DNA of 64,000 nucleotides from Erodium maritimum (lineage: Eukaryota > Streptophyta > Magnoliopsida > Geraniales > Geraniaceae), in contig OY997594.1 in assembly GCA_963921825.1 (NCBI GenBank), positions 42,898,557 through 42,962,556 of the forward strand, read 5' to 3'. The first letter of the stretch is position 1. Each line of letters starts with the position of its first letter. A model generated the notes under the pieces. That model was not told the DNA's origin, did not search any database, and saw only the letters and a list, made by a program, of their open reading frames with translations. Below, piece after piece: positions 53,125 through 63,530 of the stretch. A program made the translations under genes and the position numbers.

Positions 53125-54691
53125 GGGAAAATTTCACTTTAATACTTTAGCATAAATTTTTTCCACTTTCATACATAAAAAAAGCTAATTTATTTTTATA
53201 TTTTAATATAAAAAATATATAAAAAAAATCAGATTTTAATATAAAAAAAATCAGTTTTGTTTCAAAAAATATTATATTTTTATATATTATTAATAAAAAT
53301 CAGATATATATATTTTATTATTTTTTTTCCATTTTTTACCCCCTCTCTCCTGTGTGCTTCTTCGTCTCCCTCCTCATATCTCTCTCTCTCTCTCCTCCCC
53401 AACACATTCGCCATCTTCATCTTCCTCAACTGCTTCGGAGCGAGACCTGGTCGCTGAGGTCGATGGCGCAGCCGAGGAAGTCGAATTCCGGGCTTGATAT
53501 TCAGAGAACCCAGATCCGGCGTCACTGTTGCGGCCTGTCCACCCTCGAGCTGGGGATATGGGTTTCGATTTCTGCGATGTCGTCGCCGCTGGGAAGCTAA
53601 TCAGCTCTTAGGACTCCGCCGCCGCCGCCGTCGCAACTGAATCTACCTCCGACGATGTCACCGTTCGGTCTCTGCATCGATGCCCTAGCTCCGTCGCGTC
53701 ACATTGACCGCATGATCAACTCCAACCATCGTCATTCCCCGTCGAGGACAATCTACTCCGACCGGTTCATCCCGAGCAGATCCGACTCCAATTTCGTCGT
53801 CGATGCCGACCCATGCCGTCTCCCCCCTCTCTCTCCCCAAACCGACTCACACAAATATCTCCATTTCCACACCTATTTTCCCAGAAAACAAACAAAATTT
53901 ATAACCAAAATTATACAGTTCAGAGGCCCGAAACATGATTGCGGCGGAAGAGAAATGTTTTGGCCTTGCTCTAGAATCTCTGCTTGGCAGCTTGAGCCAC
54001 CACTCGATTCATAATAGTTTTGCCCAAATTGGAATTTGGGCAAAACTATTTGGATTGTAACCGGAATTTTATCACAAAAATTGGAATTATATTTCGAGTT
54101 TGGAAATTATTAATAAGTGGTAGGTTTAAGAAATGTTGGTTTGGGTTTACGTAATTTCCAATTTTTGAGCAAATTACAGGGTTTAGCCGAAGAGAGAAGC
54201 AGAAGATGAAGATGAGGAGGAGAGAGAGAGACGAGATGAGGAGGAGGAGAGAGAGAGAAAAATGGTAATGGAAAAAATGAAAATATAAAAACTAATATAA
54301 TAAAATATTAATAAATTTAAAAAAACTGATTTTTTTTTGTATTTTTAAATTAAAATCTAAATTTTTAAAAATAAAAATAATTTTCATAAATAAAAACTGA
54401 ATTTATTTTAAAAATAGAGAAATTTTCGTTTTAATACCCTATCAATGAAGGGTATTATTGTCATTTCACTTATTTTCAAGTTCTGAACTAATGACATGAG
54501 TTTAAACATTTGAGTAATAGTTAGGGGATTATGGTCTTTTTAATTTTTTCCATCCAAAATAATAGAAAGTTAACGGTTGGGTATTAAAGTGAAATTAAAT
54601 GTTTGGTTTAGGTATGAAAGTGAAAAAAAATTATGCTATGGTATCAAAGTGAAATTAAATGTTTGACAATGTATTAAAGTGAAATTTTCCC
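53125..54691. mobile_element. Inner Mutator-like (Pack-MULE-type) element with captured gene fragment
   Basis: 1567 bp, bounded by GGGAAAATTTCACTTTA (53125-53141) and its exact reverse complement (54675-54691), with 9-bp duplications outside. The terminus is identical to the outer element's, so both are one family. The arms carry simple A/T repeats and the phrase AATTTCACTTTCATACC. The centre (about 53340-54000) is GC-richer and contains a CT microsatellite (about 53378-53395), a segment of unknown origin (53430-53600) and the FZR/CCS52 fragment. No transposase is present, so movement would need a partner. Confidence 0.85.
53601..54014 (+). pseudogene. FZR/CCS52 (fragment): Captured N-terminal fragment of FIZZY-RELATED/CCS52 (APC/C activator)
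   Basis: After a stop at 53598 the frame runs TPPPPPSQLNLPPT, then ATG at 53655, then RHIDRMINSNH, SPSRTIYSDRFIPSRS and DSNF, ending at TAA 54012-54014 (119 residues from the ATG). The C-box, DRFIPSR (residues 36-42 from the ATG), is the motif by which Cdh1/FZR/CCS52 proteins bind the anaphase-promoting complex. FZR similarity stops after SNF. The rest of the frame looks non-homologous, consistent with capture ending at an exon-intron boundary. The WD40 propeller is absent. The C-box is undamaged. There is no evidence of expression. Confidence 0.8.
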
Positions 54692-54700
54692 TTAATAGTT
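54692..54700. other. 9-bp target-site duplication TTAATAGTT (right)
   Basis: Exact copy of 53116-53124. Confidence 0.85.
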
Positions 54701-55010
54701 TAATGTTTTGGTTAATGATTTAAGGAAATAAAAAAAGAAATGATTAAGGATTTAAGGAAAAAAAGATGTTTTTATATTATTTTTAAAATAAAAACTGAAT
54801 TTTTAAAATTAAAAAATATTTTTCATAAATAAAAACAGTTTTTTATATTAATTTTTAAATAAAAAGTGAATTTTAAAAAAATTGTATTTTTAAAAATAAA
54901 AAATATTGTTTATAAATAAAAAATGAATTAATAAAATAAAAAATGATTTTGTAAAATATGAAAATTCTGAAAGATATTTTTCAGTTTAACACCCTAACAA
55001 TGAAGGGTAT

Positions 55011-57866
55011 TGTCACGCCCCAATTTCAGTAAACCGAACTCGGGACGCGAACATTTAGTTACAATAAACCATTTTGAAACCCTTTTTATAATTCACTTTA
55101 AAAACACCAAATGTTCAACAAAATAAAATTTACATCTCAAAATAAGTCCTAACAATTGGACAAAAACGAGGTACACGTCACTAGACTCAAAATAACCCAG
55201 AAACCCGCTTCCAGCTCTTCAAGCTTCAGAAGCTCACCTAGTCCAGACTGCGAACGGTACCTGTAGGAAAAGCAGCTAGGGGTGAGCGTTCGCTCACCAC
55301 CACAAATAACAGACTGACTATGGCATACTTAGCAGACAAAGCCGGTGACACCAACAACGACTCAAATGACACACACACGACCAACACTTTTCTCAACCGA
55401 CTCAACACTCGGACACGTGATGTAGACCCCACACAACGATTGACGACCTCCTCCAAAGACACGACTGACAACCACGCAATACCAAGATCACAAAGGATCA
55501 CACACCAAACAAGATCACAAAGGATCGCATACCAGCTGCTCAGTAACCCAATCTCTGTCTCTCGACCTTTACCGATCCCAGTCAGGTCAGGCGGTCGACC
55601 TGTCGCGCAACTTCTCCCGATCCCAGTCGAGAGGCTAACCCACAACCTCTCCGCTTCACCCGATCCCAGTCGGCTGGTTAGCCACACCCGCGCGTCCTTC
55701 CCCCGATCCTAGTCGGGGAGCTCTCCGCTTCTCCCGATCCTAGTCGGGAGGCTAGCTACATTACACAACCTCCGCCAGTACCAAGTAACCAAACACAATC
55801 ACAAACAAAGTTCAACAGACAGTCACGACACCAGTCCCAAACTCCACAGGCACTCAAGGCCACCAAGACACCAACAACGCAACACGGGTTCAACAACCCT
55901 ACGGGCCCTCATGGCCACCCAAGACACCAACGGTAAAGTACGGGTTCACAACTCCAGGGCACTCGCGGCCACCCAAAACTCCAATAACAACAACACGGGC
56001 TCTCATGGCCACCCAAGACTCGACAATAATAACGCGGGCTCTCATGACCAGCCAAAACTCAATAATAATAACACGGGCTCTCATGGCCACCCAAACTCAA
56101 TTTACACAAACAACCTCCGGGCATGGTCATATGCCTCCAGTAATTCTAATATCGCTAAGTTCACTGCTCCTACGACACTACTAAGTGTCACATGCTTTTC
56201 TAATAATTGCAACGCTCCCGTATCATGCTTTTCTAATAATTGCTACCCTCCCGTATCATGCTTTTCTAATATTCGATAACCTAAATAACCCACGACACCC
56301 CGGTGTCACATGTAATTCTACAGTTAACTTTCCCTAGTCAGGGCCGAGATCCGGCTACTTTTCCCTACCTCGTATAAGTCCTCCAAAAGTGCCCAACTAA
56401 GCCTCGGCGCGATCGTAGTCACTTGCCTAGTTTCCCTTTGCCTCGGTCCGCAGCACGATCTAAGAGAACACAAATTTAAGGCACTTTTAAACTAGTATGA
56501 ATAAACCGAAATTCAATAAACTTAACGCCCAAATGTAACCCCGACAATGTCGATCACTCCCAAACTTCCCAATTACTCGACATTGTCGATAAATGACCCC
56601 TAAAGGCCCGATTCGCCCGACATGGCGAATCTGCCCGGGTTTTGTAAAAGGCCTTCCGGGGCTCCAAAAGTCCCCGTTTTCGTTTCTACGGTCTTAGAAT
56701 AATTTAAGGATACCAATGCACTTGACGGAATCGAATTCCGACTTCCGAGTCGATTAATTAACGTTTAAAGTTTCTAAAACCCGTTAATTACAACTTTTCA
56801 AATTTAATTCCAAATTTTGATTCGGTTAAGGATAAATGGTCCGGGGAACGTTTTAAACCACCCGAACACTAAACCCGAGCACCCGAGCACGTGGGCCCCA
56901 CCCGACCCACTTGGACGTGGGCCCTAGGGTTTCAATGGGGCTCGGCCACCATGGTGGTGGCTGGTCCCAACTCCGGCCAGCCACCCCATGGCCGGTCGGC
57001 CACCACCCACGGTGGCCGGTGCTCCTCCCGAGCTTTCGGTCACCGGAAAACGTGCAATCACACCTCCAAACACCTCTAAAACGTCTCCAACACTTCCCCA
57101 ACCTCAATACAACCCTAACCCAATAGTTTCACCCAAACCCTAACTTTCAAAAGTTAACGAAACGACGATCGGTTTAGGTCTTACCAAAGAGGAAGACGAG
57201 GGGAAATCGATTGCTCCTTGCCTTGAGACGATCCAAAGGCTTGATTTCTCCCAACCCTAATTCCTTTCTCCTTCTCTCTTCTTCTTCTTCTCCTTCTCTC
57301 TCTTAACTCTCTCTTCTCTTTTCTAAAACTAACTCCCTTTTTTCTATTTTCTATTTTTTTTGATATGTGGTCGGCCACCTATAGCCCCCCACCACTCATT
57401 TTCCCCCCAAAAATAACACCACCTCTTGTTGGACAAGTGGAAAGGTGGGTCCCACACCTTTTGGAAAATATCTACTTGATATTTTCCAATCAGATTCGCG
57501 AAAATCGGACGTTTCGGGCCCCAAAGGGGCACTTTTTCCAAGAAATTACGAAACTTGGCGGGCTACAAGGAAACGGCTCAACTAAGACCGCTGCGATGAC
57601 GGCTAAGCTTTTTGGATCCAAAACGGTCCTCGAATGGACTAAAACGTCGCTCGGTTGACTTTTCCAGCGAAAAGTCAACATTTCCCAAACTGATCAGAAA
57701 GTTGCCCTGAGTCCCCCGGAACTCATTTTGGTTGATAACGGGGTCATCTTAAGTCCGGTATGACCCTCGGGGTCAATGCAGGTTAATTTAAGTGTCTGTC
57801 TTAAAAATTTTAAATTTTCCTGTTTTTCGCAGGTTTGACTGTCGTTGACCGGGAGTGGTTCTTACA
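55011..57866 (-). repeat. 3' LTR of the 55-64 kb element (2856 bp)
   Basis: TGTCACGCCCC...GGTTCTTACA. It carries the hairpin at about 55283, CCGATCCYAGTCGGG repeats (about 55570-55750), degenerate CTCATGGCCACCC repeats (about 55850-56100), the palindrome cluster (56545-56635), and the ATATC hairpin in altered form (about 57465). A segment at about 56895-57060 differs from the other LTRs. Confidence 0.9.
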
Positions 57867-57880
57867 ATCTACCCCCCTTA
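57867..57880 (-). other. Polypurine tract
   Basis: ATCTACCCCCCTTA on the plus strand, i.e. a purine run on the coding strand, directly beside the LTR end at 57866. Confidence 0.85.
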
Positions 57881-57902
57881 AAGGAATTTCGTCCACGAAA
57901 TT

Positions 57903-60900
57903 TTAAACAGACGTACCTCGGGAAACGAACAAGGCGGGATACTTCGCGCGAACCTCGTCCTCGCGCTCCCAAGTCGATTCAGCCCCGTGATGCTTCCACT
58001 GCACTCGTACCAGGCGGATAATCTTGCCTCCCCGCAGGACCTGCTCCTGTGTGTCCATGATCCGAACCGGCTGCTCCTCATAGGAGACATCGTCAGCCAC
58101 CTCGATATCTGTCCACTCAATGACGTGGGAGGGGTCTGCGTTGTACTGCCGCAACTGGGACACGTGGAAGACGTCATGAACTCTCCCAAGTTGTGGTGGC
58201 AACGCCAGACGATAGGCCACTGCTCCCACTCTGCTCAAGATCTCAAACGGCCCAATGTACCGCGGAGCCAACTTGCCCCCGCTGCGTCTGAACCGTACCA
58301 GCCCCTTCCTAGGGCTCACCTTCAGGAACACGTGATCCCCGACTGCAAACTCAAGAGGTGGACGTCGCATGTCGGCATAACTCTTCTGCCGACTCTACGC
58401 GGTCCTCAACCGATCGCGTATCAGCGCGACCTTCTCTGTCATCTCTCTGACAAGATCTGGCCCCAACAGACTCTTGTCCCCCACCTCTGCCCAACACACT
58501 GGCGATCGACACGGCCTCCCATACAACGCTTCGAACGGTGCCATCCCGATACTGGCCTGGAAGCTGTTGTTGTAGGCGAACTCGACCAACGGCAGATGGG
58601 TCTCCCATGATCCACTGAAATCCAGCACACATGCCCGCATCATGTCTTCCAAGATCTGAATAGTGCGCTCGGACTGACCGTCTGTCTGGGGATGATGTGC
58701 TGTACTGAGTAGAACTTCGGTCCCCATCGCCTTCTGCAGACTCGGCCAAAACCTGGACGTGAAACGGGGATCCCTATCAGACACAAGCTGCTCAACTTGT
58801 CGACCGGGTCAGTCATCCTCATAGCCAGGAAATGGGCCGACTTGGTCAATCGGTCGACTACCACCCATACGTCGTCGTTTCCCTTCGGCGATCTCGGTAG
58901 TCCACACACGAAGTCCATCGTAATGTGCTCCCACTTCCACTGGGCAATCGGTAGTGGCTGTAACAATCCTGCGGGATGTTGATGCTCGGCCTTCACCTGC
59001 TGACAGACGAGATATCTCGACACAAACTCTGCGACTGCTCTCCGCATCCCGCGCCACCAGAAGTGCCGTCTGAGGTCACGGTACATCTTGGTGCCCCCCG
59101 GGTGCACTGTAAGACGCGAATGATGTGCCTCTTGCAACACGTCGTCTCTATAGTTTCCCGGCACGAACAACCCTCCTCGGTACCGTAGTCCCCAATCTGT
59201 ACTGATCTCCCAACTTACTACCTCGTCGCCGTTGACGACCCTCTCTCGGATCTCTACCATCTCAACGTCCTCCGACTGCGCCTCCAATACTTGGGCAAGC
59301 AGTGAGGGCTGAGCCACTAATGAGCACGTGGCCATGTCACCCGTAACCTCCTCTAGCTCAAGCCCGAACGTGCTCAGCTCCCCCATCATGTCCCACTCTC
59401 GGACTGATATGCTGGCGAGGCTCGGAACCAACTTCCTACTCAAGGCGTCGGCGACCACGTTCGCCTTACCCGGATGGTAGTGTAGCTCGAAGTCGTACTC
59501 CTCGAGTAGCTCCATCCACCGCCGCTGGCGCATGTTCAGGTCTCGCTGGGAAAATATGTACTTGAGGCTCTTGTGATCCGATAACACCTGAAACCCCTCG
59601 CCATAAAGATAATATCGCCAGCCCTTTAGCGCAAACATGACTGCCGCTAGCTCCAAGTCGTGGGTAGGATAGTTGCGCTCGTGCGTCTTCAACTGCCTGG
59701 AGCCATAAGCCACAACTCTGCCCAACTGCATCAGGACGCAGCCCAGTCCGTCTCCGGACGCATCACAGTAGACATCATACCCGATCCCTCGCTCGGGCAC
59801 CACTAATACTGGAGCGGTAGTCAGTCGGGTCTTCAACTCCGTGAACGCCCATTCACAGTCCTCCGTCCACACAAACCCGACTCCTTTGTGTGTCAGCAGA
59901 GTCATCGGCGCGGCTAGTCGCGCAAAATCCTGGACAAAACGCCGATAGTAGCCTGCCAACCCCAGAAAGCTGCGGATCTCGAAGACACTCGTGGGCCGTG
60001 CCCACTTCGAGACCGCGTCGATCTTCGATGGATCGACCAGGATACCGTCACGGGACACGATGTGACCGAGGAATTTCACCTCAGCGAGCCAGAACTCGCA
60101 CTTCTCTAGGTTGGCATATAGCTGATGCTCGCACAGTAGTGTCAGAACAGCCCTCAGATGTGACTTGTGTGCCGCCTCGTTCTGCGAGTAGATCAGGATG
60201 TCGTCCACGAACACCACCACAAACCGATCTAAGTACGGCCGAAAGATGCTGTTCATCAGGTCCATGAACGTTGCAGGTGCGTTCGTCAGTCCGAATGGCA
60301 TCACCAGGAACTCGTAGTGCCCATAGCGTGTCCAGAATGCAGTCTTTGCGACGTCCCCCTCACGGACTCGCAACTGATAATAACCGGATCGCAGATCGAT
60401 CTTCGAGAAGTAGGTCGACCCTCTCAATTGGTCGAACAAGTCATCGATCCTCGGCATCGAGTATCGGTTCTTCATCGTAACCCGGTTTAGCTTCTGGTAA
60501 TCTATACACATCCGTAGCTCTCCACTCATCTTCTTCACGAAGAGTGCTGGTGCTCCCCACGGCGATAAATTCGGACGGATAAACCCCTTCTGCTGAAGCT
60601 CCTCTAGCTGACGCTTCAGCTCAGTCAATTCTGCCGACGCAAACCTGTAAGGCGCCATCGATATCGCTTCCGTTCCTGGCACCAGGTCAATCCCGAACTC
60701 CACCTCACGAACCGGCGGCAACCCGCTCAACTCCTCAGGAAATACCTCGGGGAACTCGCATACCACTCTCGGTAACTCTCGGCTCTGCACAGCCGATACT
60801 TCCTCCTCAGTGGACAATGCCGACAGGAGGACCCCGCTCTTAGTACCCAGAACACACGTCACCTTCGTACCGCCCACTGACACTGTCACTCGTCGCCTGT

Positions 60901-62664
60901 AGCAATCGATATTGGCTCGGTACCTCGACAATCAATCCATTCCCAAGATCACATCAAAAGTCGTCATTCCCAGCATGAGAAGATCACCAGGGCAAGGACA
61001 GTCTGCGACTCTAATCTCGCAGGCACGACATACCCTAGTCAACGATACACCACCCCCAACTGGGGTGGCCAGGCATAGGGGTGGACTCAACGGCTCTAAG
61101 CTCAACCCCAACCTCTCAGCACAACCCGACGAAATAAAAGAGTGCGACGCCCCGGTATCAACTAAGAATAACGCCCGTAAATGATACAATAAACACGTAC
61201 CCTGGATGGTCTCGCGGTATGTGCTAGATCCTGGGGCTCTGGAGTCGGTGACTGCATACACTCTCCCCTGCGAGGCCTGCTGCCTCTGACCCGGCGCACT
61301 AGCTGCTGAATACCCATGACTCTGCTGCTGTCTCGGAATCGGTGCGCTCGTAGAAGGCTGTGACAACCTCGACTGCTGACTCTGACGACCCCTGGGCGAC
61401 TGTCCTGTACGCGACTGCTGCGGTCGCTGCACTGACGTTGCCCTCGACGGCTCACGGCACCACGCAATGGTGTGCCCAACCCGGACGCATCGGAAATAGC
61501 CGATCTCGTCGGCTCTCGACTCCGTGCCCTGGCTCGTCCGACTGGCCGCTGGCAGCGTCGTGGGCCCTCCTCCCATCGGACACTCGCGACGGAAGTGGCC
61601 TCGCTGCCCGCAGGTAAAGCACGTCGGCGCCCTCTCTGACGCGACTGGCCCAACTGAAGCCACTGACCCCCGCTGTCTCGCTCCACCCTGATGAGTCGGT
61701 GGTCAGAAGAACCATGTGGTCCTCTGCCTCCTCGGGTCTCGTGACTCGGACGATCCTACAAAGCTGGTCGGCCGCTGTCGAACCTCGCGGGTCCTGGTCG
61801 CATCCCGAATACCCTGCTCCACCGTCACTGCGGTGTCCACGAGATCTGTATACTTCCGCAACCTCAAGGCGAGAACCTGGTTCCGAATCACCGGCCTCAT
61901 TCCTCCCTGGAAACGCAGGCAACGGTTCTGCTCGGTCATCACCATCTCCGGCGCGAATCTGGTCAAGGCCGTGAATCTGGCCTCGTATTCTGCTACCGTC
62001 ATCCCCTTCTGCTCCAGGTCCAGAAACTGCCGATGTCGCTCCAACCGATCCAACTCGGGAAAGTACTGTTCCAGAAAAACCGTCTAGACGATGCTGTAGT
62101 CGTATTCGACCATGTCCTTCACACGCCCCCACCAGTGGTAGGCGCTATCTCTCAGCTGATGGGCCACGAAGGGCACTCTGCGACGACCATCCTCGATACC
62201 TGATGTATCTAGGTCTCGCATGACCTGCTCTAGCCATCTCTCGGCTAGGTCGGGGTTCGGCTCCCCGACAAATGTAGGTATCCCGAGCTTCAGGAAGTCT
62301 AGTAGTGCCCGGGATGTATGGTCCTCTGCCTGACCGGACCTCATTGGGACCGCGGCTGCCTCTGGAGCAGGTGAAGCCGACTCTCGGCTGGCGATGACCG
62401 CCACCAAACTCTGGATTGTCCTGGTCAGCTCATCTAGGGCAGTCATAACGGGAGGGTCCGCGACCGGCGGAACACTGGTGTGCTTGTAGACGGTCCCGCG
62501 TCGCTTCTCCTGTCTTCTCTGACAAGAGTGCCCTGCGCCTCCGCGTACCCGGCGGGCTCAACGGTTGGCACCCTTCCCGGTGTCCCCGCTGACCGTCCCC
62601 GCCTGCCTCGCGTGGGCGCCCGTCCTCGTGTTACCGCCGCTCGTCCGCGTTTACCGCGAGCCAT
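57903..62664 (-). pseudogene. Gag-Pol polyprotein, four stops and two frameshifts
   Basis: Domains in order: basic Gag N-terminus (from 62664), capsid-type Gag (WWGRVKDMVEYD to MRPVIRNQV, about 62150-61900), CCHC zinc knuckle CFTCGQRGHFRREC (61580-61621), protease with LVDTGASHS (about 61159), RT with [11 protein letters not shown] and FVDD (60200-60211), RNase H ([15 protein letters not shown] residues present), integrase zinc domain, core ([23 protein letters not shown]) and a chromodomain-like end (WKHHGAESTWEREDEVR). Stops in the main frame are at 62084, 61703, 60932 and 58395. Frame changes lie near 62450-62520 and 58785-58800, the latter with a short deletion before SDRDPRF. The first zinc-domain cysteine is replaced by tyrosine (SRYLVCQQ). 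Confidence 0.9.
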
Positions 62665-62934
62665 AAGTCAGTATCCTCTGCACGGATACACGCAAACGTT
62701 TAGTTTGCGAACTCATATAAACACAACAAGTTCAAATACACTAACGTTCACACGGTCTATGTTTACTCTAGCGTGCTTATCACTAATACGTCACACCGCT
62801 CACGCTATCAATACTTTAAATATTAGTATTAGTAAAAGAAACCTCAAAGAGACCGCACCAACGTGCGCCAACACACGCGACGTCAAACCTAACCGCACAA
62901 CGAAACAACAACAACAAACCATTCGAAAGCGGCT

Positions 62935-63290
62935 CACTAGACCAGGCCGGCACACGACCCGGGCCGTGCCACCTTCCGGGCCGGTAACCAAGCCGGGCCG
63001 TGCCCCATACCGGGCCGGCACCCAGGCCCTGCCGTGCCCCCTACCGGGCCGGCACCTAACCCGTGCCTTGCCCCTTACCAGGCCGGCAACTAAACCGCCC
63101 CGTTCTTCTTACCGGGCCGGCACCCGATCCGTCCCGTTGCACCTACCGGGCCGGCAACCAAACCGTCCCGTGCTTCCTACCGGGCCGGTAACCAAGCCGT
63201 CCCGTTCCACCTACTGGGCCGGCACCCAGGATGTGCCGCACCACTTACCGGGCCGGCACCCAGTCCTGCCCATTTCACCTTCCGGGCCAA
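62935..63290 (-). repeat. GC-rich leader repeat ACCGGGCCGGCACCCA, about 36-bp unit
   Basis: About ten units with TACCGGGCCGGYAACCAA or CACCCAG, lying upstream of gag. The open frame across it (62480-63298 plus) is an artefact of the repeat. The stretches 62665-62934 and 63291-63530 show no gene; the latter ends in a partial CACGCCCACCGGGCCAACC unit. Confidence 0.85.
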
Positions 63291-63530
63291 ACCAGTGACC
63301 CCGATTTCGTAGCGGTGATGATTTCGCACTACTTACACCCGCTATGTCTACCCTAGGGTATTCGTAACCTTCCCGGCTAATAGCGACCCGTAAATTAGTA
63401 CGTCGCAGACAAACGACCACCAAACACATAACACAAGTACGACACCTCAAGACCGACCTCAAACACAAGCGAACACGGCCGAGCAACAACAATACACGCC
63501 TACCGGGCCAACCAAAGTCACACACGCCCA

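Larger units (their letters stand above)
51824..55010. mobile_element. Outer Mutator-like element, split by two later insertions
   Basis: The left terminus GGGAAAATTTCACTTTA is at 51824, followed by an arm of about 300 bp. The inner part of the right arm (about 54740-55010, with ACACCCTAACAATGAAGGGTAT) is the reverse complement of the left-arm stretch about 52050-52190. It is cut at 55010 by the gypsy LTR. The distal right arm must lie beyond the 55-64 kb element, outside the window. The inner element (53125-54691) sits inside it. No transposase is present. Confidence 0.75.

Noticed and set aside
57878-58189. Antisense or shifted frames over pol (for example 57878-58189, 58351-58749, 61162-61686)
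   Set aside because: Shadows of the gag-pol frame, which itself shows the conserved domains.
62480-63298. 272-codon plus-strand frame
   Set aside because: It runs antisense to gag and across the GC-rich leader repeat. Pro/Gly/Arg-rich composition comes from the repeat.
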